A stretch of DNA of 64,000 bases from assembly GCA_016490735.1 (NCBI GenBank), contig JAEMWC010000747.1:1-64000 (forward strand). Reading direction: 5' to 3'. Position numbers and translations under genes: made by a program. This DNA comes from Pachyseris speciosa (lineage: Eukaryota > Cnidaria > Anthozoa > Scleractinia > Pachyseridae). Below, piece by piece: positions 1 through 9,576 of this stretch (positions are counted from its first letter, which is position 1; the number at the start of each line of letters is the position of its first letter). Under the pieces are notes generated by a model. The model made no database searches and was not told where the DNA came from. It worked only from the letters and a program-made list of their open reading frames with translations.

Positions 1-34
1 TGAAGCTTCAACGTTGTTATCAAACAGTTTCATT

Positions 35-297
35 GGGAGCAGGGTTGGCGTAGTGGTGAGAGCGCTCGCCTTCCACAAATGAGACCCGGGATCGATTCCG
101 GGACTCGGCGACGTAAGTGGGCTGAGTTTGTTGGTTCTCTACTCTGCTCCGAGAGGTTTTTCTCCGGGTACTCCGGTTTTTCCCTCTCCCAAAAACCAAC
201 ATTTGAGTTGAGTTTAGTTAGAGTTGATTTCATTTAGTCTCCCCAATTAGTAGAGCATCTGTGCTCGGCTAAATAGATTTGAGACTTAAATAAAGTG

Positions 298-338
<41 letters not shown>
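35..338 (+). repeat. tRNA-derived SINE with ATT-repeat tail
   Basis: The 5' part looks like a tRNA: an A-box-like stretch (GGCGTAGTGGTGAG) and a B-box-like stretch (GGGATCGATTCC) lie in the first 75 bases. A conserved body follows, with CTCCGAGAGGTTTTTCTCC and a CTCCGG motif, and the copy ends in about 13 ATT units. A second copy of the same family lies on the minus strand at 40,518-40,772, which confirms that it is dispersed. It has no coding capacity. RNA polymerase III transcription is inferred from the tRNA-like head only. Confidence 0.85.
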
Positions 339-348
339 TTCAACTTTA

Positions 349-582
349 GCGAGATTAAGCATGACGTTACGTCAAACGGCAAACGGCAAAAATGAAACTT
401 TTGCCGTCTGTCTTCAGCTTTCCGTACAGTAGTGTGAAAATATTTAAATTTGCGGTGAATAGTAGGAGACATTTGTCCATTTTTGTGTGATTTATTTAAC
501 GATTACAAGAAGAAAATAAAAAAATTAGAGGTACTCTTTGCCGTTTGCCGTCTGCCGTAAACGTCATGCTTAAACTCTCTTT
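349..582. repeat. fold-back MITE with GCATGACGTT inverted ends
   Basis: The left end (AGATTAAGCATGACGTTACG) and the right end (AACGTCATGCTTAAACTCTC) are inverted copies. The arms continue inward through CAAACGGCAAAC against TTTGCCGTTTGCCG. The AT-rich centre has no ORF. It behaves like a small non-autonomous DNA transposon; the superfamily cannot be assigned. Confidence 0.7.
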
Positions 583-742
583 TGCTCGCAAACGTTGCAA
601 CACACCGAAAGGTTTTGCGCCCTTTTTGTTTAGTCATGTGATGGACAACATGTTTCCCTTATTCGGTTTTGTCTTTTTCTGGCTTCCTTTCTTTCACTTG
701 TTTTGTTCAGACTCTCAATTCTGCGCCGTAGAGTTTTAATAA

Positions 743-824
743 AACAATTATTCTACTCGGGCTTGATGGATATGAAATGATTATAACCACTTCATATCCA
801 GCGCGCCCTCGTAGAATAATTGTT
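743..824. repeat. short fold-back MITE (AACAATTATTC ends)
   Basis: The sequence begins AACAATTATTCTAC and ends GTAGAATAATTGTT, giving an 82-bp hairpin with a second inner pairing around GGATATGAA and TTCATATCC. A related copy with the same ends lies at 46,757-46,863, so this is a family rather than a chance palindrome. Confidence 0.7.
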
Positions 825-1257
825 AAATATTCATATCAGCAGAATTTTAAAACCAAACTATTGTGTCGTGTTGTTTTATGCAAGACCCATACCAAAACCC
901 ATTTCAACGAACTAAACAAACATTTGATCATCATAGTAAAATACTGAAAGTAGCTGAGGCTTTCATAAAGGATTTTGGGCTGCTACTGCAGATGAAACAA
1001 AGGAGGTTTCAGACATGCGCCCACTTATGTCAGATGTCACGTCAACTTTCTTTCAGTTTATTAGCAGAGCACCATGGTTAGGAAAATATGGTAACCCATC
1101 TGTTCGAGAAAATTTGGTTTTGGTCACCGTACGTACGTGGCACGTAACTACGTACGTTTCGTACGTCCGTACGTCCGCCCTTTCATGTATGCGATGTTAA
1201 ATCTCCCATTAATTGTGTATTGTAAAGCGCAATATAAATATTAAATATAATAATATT
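825..1257. other. intergenic, no gene recognised
   Basis: Only short ORFs without recognisable motifs are present. One visible oddity is a cluster of ACGT/CGTACG tetramers at about 1,127-1,176, which is CpG-rich in an AT-rich background. It may be the outer part of the dispersed repeat that follows, since the other copy has a GGGCGCGTACGCACGACG stretch at the matching position. Confidence 0.5.
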
Positions 1258-1632
1258 AAATATTGTAACCCGCAATTTTTGTATCCTAATAATAATAATA
1301 GTTAATAATCTAACATGGTGGCCATACTCTAGCTGACATACCACTGATGAACGGCTATGCCCGAACAGTATGGTTTGTCTTTCAAACTACTTTTTGGCGC
1401 TCTACTACCTTTTGTTTTTAACACTTTCACCCTATTTAGTGCCACGCAGTACTTTTGAACTTTTGTTCATCATTTCTCTAGCTGACAAGCTAGTTTACAA
1501 CGTACATCTTTGATATTGGACGTCCATGTTATGGCCAATTGACACCTGTCAAAACAAAGTATCCGCTGATCAGTAATACGTGACCATATCGCAGGCTCAA
1601 GTTGAGACCTCATCGAGGTCAGCTGTTTTTTT
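1258..1632 (+). repeat. dispersed repeat, 5' part of an interrupted copy
   Basis: This stretch is collinear with 63,061-63,275. Shared blocks include AACATGG(T/C)GGCCATACTC, GCGTACATCTTTGATA-like sequence, CCAATTGACACCTGTCAAAAC, and GACCTCATCGAGGTCAGCTG followed by a T run. This copy carries about 140 extra bases near 1,330-1,475. It stops at the T run (1,626-1,632), exactly where the minisatellite-ended element begins, and the homology resumes at 33,246. The two halves plus the 63-kb copy define the pre-insertion sequence. Confidence 0.8.
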
Positions 1633-1670
1633 CGTAGGTACTTCATGTATCCCCTATTATTATGTATTTA

Positions 1671-1676
1671 GAAGTA
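1671..1676. repeat. Polinton target-site duplication, left copy (GAAGTA)
   Basis: GAAGTA directly precedes the Polinton end and recurs directly after its other end at 23,947-23,952. A perfect 6-bp duplication is the hallmark length for Polinton/Maverick integration by a retroviral-type integrase. A related uninterrupted sequence (TTTGGAAGTAAAAC, reverse complement of about 33,195-33,208) shows the empty site. Confidence 0.92.
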
Positions 1677-1794
1677 AGTAGTATATAGAGGATCAGTCAA
1701 ATACCACCTCGTCCAACTTTTTTGTCTGCGTCGCCAGCTCCTTCACACAAAAGTTGGACCTTGGTAGTATTTGACTGATCCTCTATATACTACT
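1677..1794. repeat. self-complementary hairpin at the Polinton left end
   Basis: A 28-bp perfect stem pairs 1,677-1,704 with 1,767-1,794. Then comes a small internal loop (6 against 7 bases), then an 11-bp stem (GTCCAACTTTT with AAAAGTTGGAC), and a loop of about 27 bases. The right end has the same structure at 23,829-23,946, with one change in the outermost arm (CTAGAT for CTATAT). So each end of the linear element can fold on itself. Confidence 0.85.
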
Positions 1795-1880
1795 CAGGTA
1801 CCACCCATCAAATACCATCTACAACATAAACCACCCATCACACTTCCAACCCATTGTGCATGGTAGAGCAGACATCACAC

Positions 1881-2020
1881 CCTATTAAACAAGTGCAACG
1901 TGTGCACAAGCGTGTCACACCATATTGAACAAGCGCGTCGTGTGCACAAGTGTGCGACACCCTATTGAACAAGTGCGTCGTGTGGGTAAGCATGACACAC
2001 CGAATTGAACAAATGAGCCG
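1881..2020. repeat. 40-bp tandem repeats inside the Polinton inverted repeat
   Basis: About three and a half units begin at 1,881, 1,921, 1,961 and 2,001, exactly 40 bases apart. Each opens with a variant of CCTATTGAACAAG(T/C)GCGTCG and contains TGTGCACAAG or a relative. The same array is mirrored at about 23,603-23,742. Iterated units close to a replication terminus could bind protein, but that is inference. Confidence 0.8.
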
Positions 2021-2033
2021 AGAGGTTAAATTG

Positions 2034-4249
2034 ATGGAAACCGAACCAACGCGCGGGGAGAGCAAGCCGACGGCGCGGCCTGTTGAACAAAGAGCAGCAC
2101 AAAAAAATTTGCGCCGAAATTTTTCCGGTAATTATATGGCGACTGCGAGAGAGCCACAATACGACGAGACCGCAATACTTGAATATCTCGACACCGTGTT
2201 TGGTGAGTGACCCGTACCGGCACCACGAAGGAAAAAACCTGTGCTAGCCCCACGACGAAAGAGACCTCCTGTTCCTACTCCACGAAGACCACAAAATCAA
2301 CAAACTTTTACGAATAATCCTACAACGAATTATTCAACAAACCCTCAAGACGAAGAGTTTTTGGAAAGAGTTTTTGCGGAGTTAGCAGAGCAACCCCCTA
2401 CAGAAAGAAACCCAATCACGCCACGGCTGTTGGAAACACAACGCCACAGGCTAACCCCACCAGGAGAAACCTTAATCAAGGATTGGCCACCTCTTCTTCG
2501 ATAACCGCAGGTGTAACAAAAGAAGGGCGGAGATATGTTACCTGGAGAATAACTGAAAAGACTTGACACTTGCATTTATGAAGGTTATCAAAGAGAAAGC
2601 CGCACATATTCATATTTGTTGGTTAACACTGAAAACGGCGACCTGATATTGAGATACACAAACCCGCGGCTTGGTTCCCCTTGGATTCGAAGATTTTATG
2701 AGGCAGAGGAATGGTTGCGCCGAAAAGAGGAGGAGAGGTTGGGTCTTGTGAATGTTGAGAGACCAAACACGGAATGGCGTTTTGTTGGCTTTGAAAGCGT
2801 TGAGTAAAAATTGTGTTGGATCATGCTCCGTTGTTGGGAACAGGCTCTTTGCCAGATTGGTTGCGAAATCGGGCAGATGCCGCTCAAGGACGAGCAATGG
2901 CGGCGATTGACGCTTTCCGCGACAACCATTGTTTATGGCGTTGTATTGTTGTTAATGAAGGAACAAGAATAGATCGCTCCAAACAAGCAGCACTGCAGCT
3001 TGCGCGAGGTTTCTTCGGTGTTCCACAAACAGCACATTTCCCAGATTGTCCAAAAACATCGCTGGATGAATTGGATAAAGTTGAGCAATATCTCAACAGA
3101 GCAAAACCTTTCAACGAGTGGTTGGCCATCCGCGTGTACGAGCCAGAGCGGAAAGACGACAGTATTGTCTGGCATCTCATTCGAAATGCGCCAGAGCAGA
3201 TCAGAAACATTCTAACGATTGGTGTGTATGGAGGGCACGCGTTTCTTATCAAAAACATCGACAAGTTGGATGGAGTGTTTGTGTGTGTTCATTGTAAACA
3301 AAGATTTATACAAGCCGGACATCTTTACCGGCACAATGAGACATGTTCCAAAGGCGAAACAAAAATTATATGCCCAAACACGAAAGTGGAAGTAAAGCGA
3401 ACAAGTTTCGAAATAGCTTTCTTCCCCGACAAAGTCACGTACGCGGCACCCATCAATTGGTTGGAAAGTGAAGCACGGAGGCGAGGGATTTACATCCATC
3501 ACGCAATGTGCGGTCATGGAGGAGAAAGGTGGGTAGCTGGAGCCCCTGTTGATGGGTTTCACCCCACATCGAACACAGTCTTCCAATATCACGGGTGTTA
3601 TTATCACGGGTGCCCAAGATGTATGCCAGATCGAAACGAATCCATACCCCCAAATATGAAGAACAAGAAGACCAAAGAAAGAGCGTTCAAAACCCGCGAA
3701 GAGTTGTTTGAAGACACCATCAAACGAACAAGAGCGCAACGAGAGGCGGGGTTCAATGTTATCGAAGCATGGGGATGTGAAGTTGGGCGCAATGAAAGCA
3801 CCCAACCAAAGACTTTCACGAAATCCTTCCCACACGCCATATTGTATGACTTCGTAGCATTTGGCGATGCCAATTTCAGAAAAGAACCGACCAGCATGTT
3901 GGTGTTTGAAAACGCGCACGTGCTAATTTCCGTATCCGTTGGGGATACCCTTGAGTGAACCTCAACACACATCTGCGAGAAAGATCCGAAAGAGTTGATT
4001 AACAAGTTTGTGAAAGAGTTGGAACGACGAGCAAATAACATTCGGGAAAGGGTTCGAGCAGAATTTATGCCGGAAGACATTGATTTCATTCCGAACAAAC
4101 GCCGCAAACTCATTGAAGAATGGTGCGACTAAGTGCCAGTCCTCGGTTTTAACTCTGGGCGGTACGATCTCAATCTGATCAAAGAGTATTTCGTGGGAGA
4201 GATAAGTGAGACCGCCGACAAAATTGTTGTCGCAAAAGACGCCAACAAG
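2034..4249 (+). pseudogene. Polinton DNA polymerase B, N-terminal half (broken)
   Basis: This is the 5' half of the family-B polymerase that copies the element. The first ATG I favour is at 2,034, inside the terminal repeat. Visible parts are a proline/arginine-rich leader (2,211-2,300); a Cys/His finger with VCVHC and HLYRHNETC (about 3,285-3,345); a segment with VFQYHGCYYHGCPRC (about 3,572-3,616) that resembles Vsr-type endonuclease folds (inference); the exonuclease I region YDFVAFGD (3,844-3,867), where the expected second acidic residue is V; and an exonuclease II-like GFNSGRYDLN (about 4,144). In-frame stops lie at 2,208, 2,502, 2,514, 2,544, 3,957 and 4,130, and the frame shifts near 2,520-2,580 and 2,807. 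A LINE interrupts the gene at 4,260; the other half resumes at 9,577. It cannot make an active enzyme. Confidence 0.88.
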
Positions 4250-4260
4250 ATAATGTTTTT
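4250..4260. repeat. LINE target-site duplication, left copy
   Basis: ATAATGTTTTT here is repeated exactly at 9,566-9,576, flanking the LINE. Eleven bases suits target-primed reverse transcription. The duplicated bases belong to the Polinton polymerase gene. Confidence 0.85.
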
Positions 4261-4355
4261 TTTTTGTTAGAGAGACTGGGGAGACAGCGTATAATGTAGA
4301 CGTGCTGTTCATGGCTCCGTCTACGGGGTAAAATTTTCGGGCTATACCAACGCGA

Positions 4356-5232
4356 ATGGAGGTAGAAAGTTCTTCAAAAAAGAAAAGTTCGCTGTTCTCT
4401 TTCTTCGGTAAGCTCTGAGGAGTCTAGTCCTGTGGATAAGCGACCAAAAAACGTGTCCTCTGAATCGGACGACGAAGTCATGGCGGCGGAAGGCCTTGGC
4501 GAGAAGATTGATTTGATCCTATCGAAGCTCAACATTCTTGACCTTTTAGAAAAAAAGCTGGATGAAGTCTCTACGGCGGTGTCGGATTTGAAACGTTCGG
4601 TTACAGATTTAGAATTGAACGTTGCTCAGTCAAGGAGAAGCAGAAATCTTCCCAGGATAAAATCACGGAGATCGAGAAGAACCTTGAATTCACGAGCGAA
4701 AGGAGTGATGACATTGAAAAAAAGCTGGGCGAAGAAAAGGAAAACTGCAAACGAGATTTTAGCGATGTCACCGCAAAAAGATCCTATATCTCGAAGCCTA
4801 TAGCCGCCGAGAATTTTTTGAGGCATTCGAAGGCATCGAGGAATGGCCGCCACACCAGCAGGATGTGAATTGGAAGGAAGACACAAGGACACCTTTGGTA
4901 TTTTCTTTGAAAATGTTTTAGGTATTCAAGATAAAAAGGATATTGAGTTTCAGAGAATACACAGGATCGGTAAGCCATCGCAAGAAGGGAATAGTAGAGC
5001 CATTATTGCGCGTTTTTTAAGATATTCGGACAGAGAACGAGTTTTGAGCTGTGGTAAGAAACTTAAGAATACACGTATAGAATGTATGAGGACATACCAA
5101 GAGAATTGCAGACACTAAGGAAGCCTCAAATTGAAAAACTTAAAACAAGCCAGGAAAGAGGGTCGTAAGGCTTATTTCAGTAAATCTGAGCCTGACAAAC
5201 TTTATATTGACGGCAAATTTATCAAACCATAG
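4356..5232 (+). pseudogene. LINE ORF1 (coiled coil plus L1 ORF1-like C-terminal half)
   Basis: The favoured ATG is at 4,356, but the frame changes near 4,412 and again near 4,790-4,840. The first half is heptad-like (about 4,490-4,700: IDLILSKLNILDLLEKKLDE), consistent with a trimerising coiled coil. The second half has IEFQRIHRIGKPS (about 4,942) and a C-terminal piece FSKSEPDKLYIDGKFIKP before the stop at 5,230; both are typical of L1 ORF1 RNA-binding and C-terminal domains. The protein normally coats the LINE RNA. Lineage (L1 or Tx1) is not resolved here. Confidence 0.75.
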
Positions 5233-5611
5233 GATTTTTTTTGTTGTTGTTGCTACTTCTCCTTCGGCTTCCTCCACTTAGGAATAAATTATCTAAATTT
5301 TTCTTTAGCCCGCTTTCTTAGTAGGTGTTAAATTATGAACTAAGAATGGACAAACCCGTAGACCAGCCTGGAGACGAGGTGTTAATTACTTGACAGTTAG
5401 TTCTGGAGTGTGAGGTAAGAGCGCTTGCTGGTTTTGTATTTCTAATCCACTTGGATGTTTGTTACTTCAGTTCCTTATTGCTATTTCTTTTTATGCATGT
5501 TTTTTCTCTGTGGATGTAAATTTTTGGGCTTTTGTTTCGTCTTGCTTTTGTCGTGTGTTTTTGGGTCGCTATTGTTACTGGCTATATTGTTTAGAATAAT
5601 CGGAATTAGGT

Positions 5612-8600
5612 ATGGCTGAGACGCAGGTGAACAATGTCAATTTTAAGTTAATCTCGCTCCATGTTCGGGGGATTCGGGACTTGAGAAAAAGGAACGCAAT
5701 TTTTTCTTGGATCAAAAAACAAAAGGCGGATATTATCTTTCTCCAGGAACTTACAGTACTCAAGAGATAGCTGATAATTGGCAACTTCAATACAAGGGTA
5801 AAATGTATCTATCACATGGAACAAACCATAGTAAAGGGGTTGCTATTTTAGTGAGCAGTGAGTTAGATTTTGAAGCGAAATCCGTAATCTATAATCCGGA
5901 TGGTCGGTATGTTTTGATCGATGCCATGATTCAAGACTCGCCCTGTCTGCTCTTAAATATCTATGCGCCGAATGATATATCTGAACAGTGTACTTATTTT
6001 TCGAATATACTAGAGATCCTTGATGAACATAATTTTGATTCTAGTAGTCAGCTTATAATGGGAGGAGACTTTAATGTCCATCTGAATGCTGTCTTAGATA
6101 ACTCAGGTGGTAAAATAGAAAAAAAAGATTCTGTGAAAACTGTGGAGGAATTAAAATTTTCGTATGATTTGATCGATATCTGGAGAATAAGAAACATTGA
6201 TAAGAAACAATATACATGGAGACAGAGAAAGCTTTTTGTGCAGCGTCGTTTAGATTTTTGGTTGGTAAGTGATTGCTTGCAGGATGTTGTGGAGCATAGC
6301 GATATCATACCCTCTATAAAGACCGATCACTCTGCCATTACGCTATATATCAACAGTAGTGAAAACCAGGCGCGAGGCCCCTCGCATTGGTGTTTTAACT
6401 CTAGCTTATTAGAAGACGAGAATTATGTGGAGCTCATTTCTTCCCAATACAGTGACTGGTTAAACAAATTTCATGACGTCGAGGACAAACGGTTACTTTG
6501 GGACTTGGTCAAATACAGGATAAGGCAAACGACGATTACGTATAGCAAAGCAAAAGCTAAAGAAAGAAGAGGTAAACTTGAATATATCGAAAATAAGTTA
6601 AAAGAATGTGAAAGGTTATGCGCTGCCGATCCTACGGAGAGTAATATCGAAAACTTGGAAAAGTATAAACTTGAGTACGATGCTCTGTTTGATTATATTG
6701 CCCAAGGTAACATAATGCGGTCTAGAGCGTTTTGGTATGAAAAAGGAGAGCGGAACAACAAATATTTCTTAAACTTGAAAATAGAAGGAACACTAAAAAT
6801 TGTATACGGAAAATATTTAACCACGACAATCAATTGGTAAAAACAATAAGGATGTCTTGGCTGAACTCAAATCGTTTTATCAGGATCTTTATCGAAATAA
6901 AGATAACAATATGAGTGCAAACTGGAATGTGGGTTTTCTGAATTTTACTCAAAACTTAAATTTGCCAAAACTGTCTGATGACCTGCAATCTCATTGTGAG
7001 GGTTATCTGACTAAAGAGGAATGTCTCAAGGCTTTGAATAGCTTTAAGAATAATAAATCGCCTGGGAATGACGGCCTCACTGCTGAGTTCTACCAAAAAT
7101 TCTGGCCGATTCTGGGTGATCTATTAGTGGATTCTTTAAACACTGCTTACAGACAAGGGAGGCTCTCAAATTCACAAAGACAGGCATTAATTCGCCTTAT
7201 AGAAAAGAAAGGCAAGGACAGAAGGTGCATGGAAAATTGGAGACCAATTTCACTTTTAAATGTTGATTATAAAATCGGCTCCAAAGCGCTAGCAGCCAGA
7301 TTAGAAAAAGTACTACCTGAGATAATTAACGAGGATCAGTGCGCTTATTTTAAAGGTAGGACTATTTTTGATGCTATAAGATCCATTGATGATGTCATGG
7401 AATACACGAAATTGTATATATAAGCCCGGACTTTTCGCGACATTTGATTTTAAAAAAGCCTTTGACTCAATAAGTTGGAGGTATTTATTAATGGCGCTTA
7501 GAACGTTTAACTTTGGGAATTCTTTTATAACATGGATAGAAGTTCTTTATGAGGATATTTCGAGTTGCGTCATGAATAATGGTTTTGCATCTGAAACCTT
7601 CCCCGTTGAGCGCGGTGTCCGTCAAGGAGACCTCTTGTCTCCCTATCTTTTTATTATTGCTTTGGAGATCTTGAATATCGCCATACGTCAAAACAAAGAT
7701 ATCGAAGGCATCCCAGTTGGCGAGAGCATTATCAAGCTCTCTGTCTTTGCAGATGATCTAGCTACGTTTGTGAAAAATGGGAAATCTATTTGCTTACTAC
7801 AAAAGCTTCTTCAGACATTCGGAGACATCTCTGGTTTGAGATTAAATAAGGAAAAAACAGAGGCATACTGGCTCGGTAGCCTGCACCATTCGCACGAAAA
7901 TGTCGGTATAGATAAATATAAATAAACCGATTAAGATACTGGGCGTGTATTTTACGTATGATAAGCAAAAGTTTCAGGAGCTTAATTTTGAAAATATAAT
8001 TAAGTCAATCAATAAGTCGATAAGCGTATGGCAGTGGAGAAATCTCACTTTGTTAGGTAGAATTCAAATCGTCAAAATTTTGCAATACCTAAATTTATGT
8101 TTCGTGTAGCTCAGATTCCTCTTACGAAAGAAATAATCAAGGAGATAAACTCCGTTATCTTTAAGTTTGTTTGGAGGGGAAGAGATAAGGTGAAGCGGTT
8201 AAACTTGGTCAGTGACTATAGAGATAGTGGTTTGAGAATGCCACATATAGAATCCCTTATCAAAACGCAAAGAATTATGTGTCTTAAAAAGTATTATGAG
8301 GACTATAAGAGCTCATGGAAACTGTTTCTAAATTTCTCTTCACAATGTCGGAGGTCCCTTTCTTCTTCAATGTAATTATGATACAGCATCCTTTGCAAAA
8401 AACATTCCTAAGTTTTACACTGAATGTCTTAAGAGTGGGAAATATTTCAACAGAAACAAGTCTCTTCGTCATCTGACGTTCTTGACCAAATAATATGGAA
8501 TAACAAATTTATCAAAGTTGGTGGTAGATCATTATATAATTGCTCCATTGTTAACAAAGGTATTGTGAGAGTTAAGGACATTTTAGATACAAAGGGCAAA

Positions 8601-9355
8601 TTACACAAGTGGGATACGTTTAAAAATATTCATACTACGCAAGCCGAATATTTTATTTTAATGAGTATTTATGACGCCCTTCCACAAAGCTGGAAAATGT
8701 TAGTTAAGGAAGAAAGAAGGAGAAACTTGGAGCTGGTGCAGTTTACTTTCCCCTCCTCGTCTAAAATTTTGTATTGGGATATAATAAGGAAATATAAGGT
8801 CGAACAACCAACGGCTAAACTCCGCTGTGAAGAGTTGTACCCAATGCTCGAGTTGCCTTGGCATGAGATCTATACTCTTCCTGGAAAAACTACTTTAGAA
8901 TCCAAGACCAGAGAATTTCAATACAAATTATTACACAGAATCATCTATACAAACAAGATTTTGCATAAAATGGGCGAAACGACGACACCATTGTGTTCCT
9001 TTTGCGGCCTGTCTGACGAGTCCCTAGAGCATTTGTTTGTTTACTGTAAGTTTACTACTGGCTTCTGGCTATCTGTGACAAATTGGTTAGGAGGATATGG
9101 TATATCTGTAAACGTCTTGAGTGCTGCAGACATAACTTTTGGAATTTATGAAAAGGATCTTCAATTGATTAATCATATTCTTCTTCTTGGTAAACAAATT
9201 ATTTATCGGTGTCGTAGTTTGTCATTAAAACCGTCACTGACCTTGTTGATTGAAAAAGTGAAGTATGCATATAAATTAGAGGCACGGATAGCCGAAAGCA
9301 ATAATTGCCTTGATATTCATAGTAAAAAATGGCAGTCTCTACTATCAGCACTGTA
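5612..9355 (+). pseudogene. LINE ORF2: AP endonuclease, reverse transcriptase, Cys/His knuckle
   Basis: The start is ATG at 5,612. Endonuclease motifs are FLQE (about 5,741), GGDFNVH (about 6,061) and KTDHSA (about 6,321). Reverse transcriptase motifs are NNKSPGNDGL (about 7,051), ATFDFKKAFDS (about 7,440), RGVRQGDLLSPYLF (about 7,615) and the catalytic VFADDL (about 7,745), whose aspartates are intact. A C-terminal CSFCGLSDESLEHLFVYC knuckle lies at about 8,995. Frame breaks occur near 5,750, 6,777, 7,410-7,430, 7,920 and between 8,370 and 8,560, so the copy is dead. The protein nicks target DNA and primes reverse transcription in this family. Confidence 0.88.
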
Positions 9356-9576
9356 AATACGTAATAATAGAGGATTCTATTTATTGTAATATTGCTCTTC
9401 TTTGTATCTTTTTAACAAGACCTATATCTGTACTTTTACACTTATTTTTTGGTTCTAATAGCGGCCATTGCTTTGTACGTAGTTTTTTTTTTTAGTTTCT
9501 ATATTGTTGGGTATTTTGTAGCAATTGTGATAGTTAAATAAAAAAAATATCATTAAAAAAAAAGTATAATGTTTTT

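Larger units (their letters stand above)
1677..2090 (+). repeat. Polinton left terminal inverted repeat
   Basis: Bases 1,677-2,090 pair with 23,946-23,533 in reverse complement without net insertions: paired coordinates always sum to 25,623. Mismatches are scattered. Similarity is lost just after a shared GAACAA. The repeat contains a terminal hairpin, a 40-bp tandem array and the start codon region of the first gene. Confidence 0.93.
4261..9565 (+). mobile_element. L1/Tx1-like non-LTR retrotransposon inserted in the polymerase gene
   Basis: This 5.3-kb element has a 5' leader, an ORF1 with an L1-like C-terminal half, and an ORF2 with an AP-type endonuclease followed by reverse transcriptase and a terminal Cys/His knuckle. 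It ends in an A-rich tail (9,539-9,563). An 11-bp target duplication bounds it, and it reads in the same direction as the interrupted gene. It appears nearly full length but carries frameshifts in both ORFs, so it has decayed since it landed. Confidence 0.9.

Noticed and set aside
20..233. Minus-strand ORFs over the first SINE
   Set aside because: These are translations of a SINE, repeated in another frame at 40,588-40,802.
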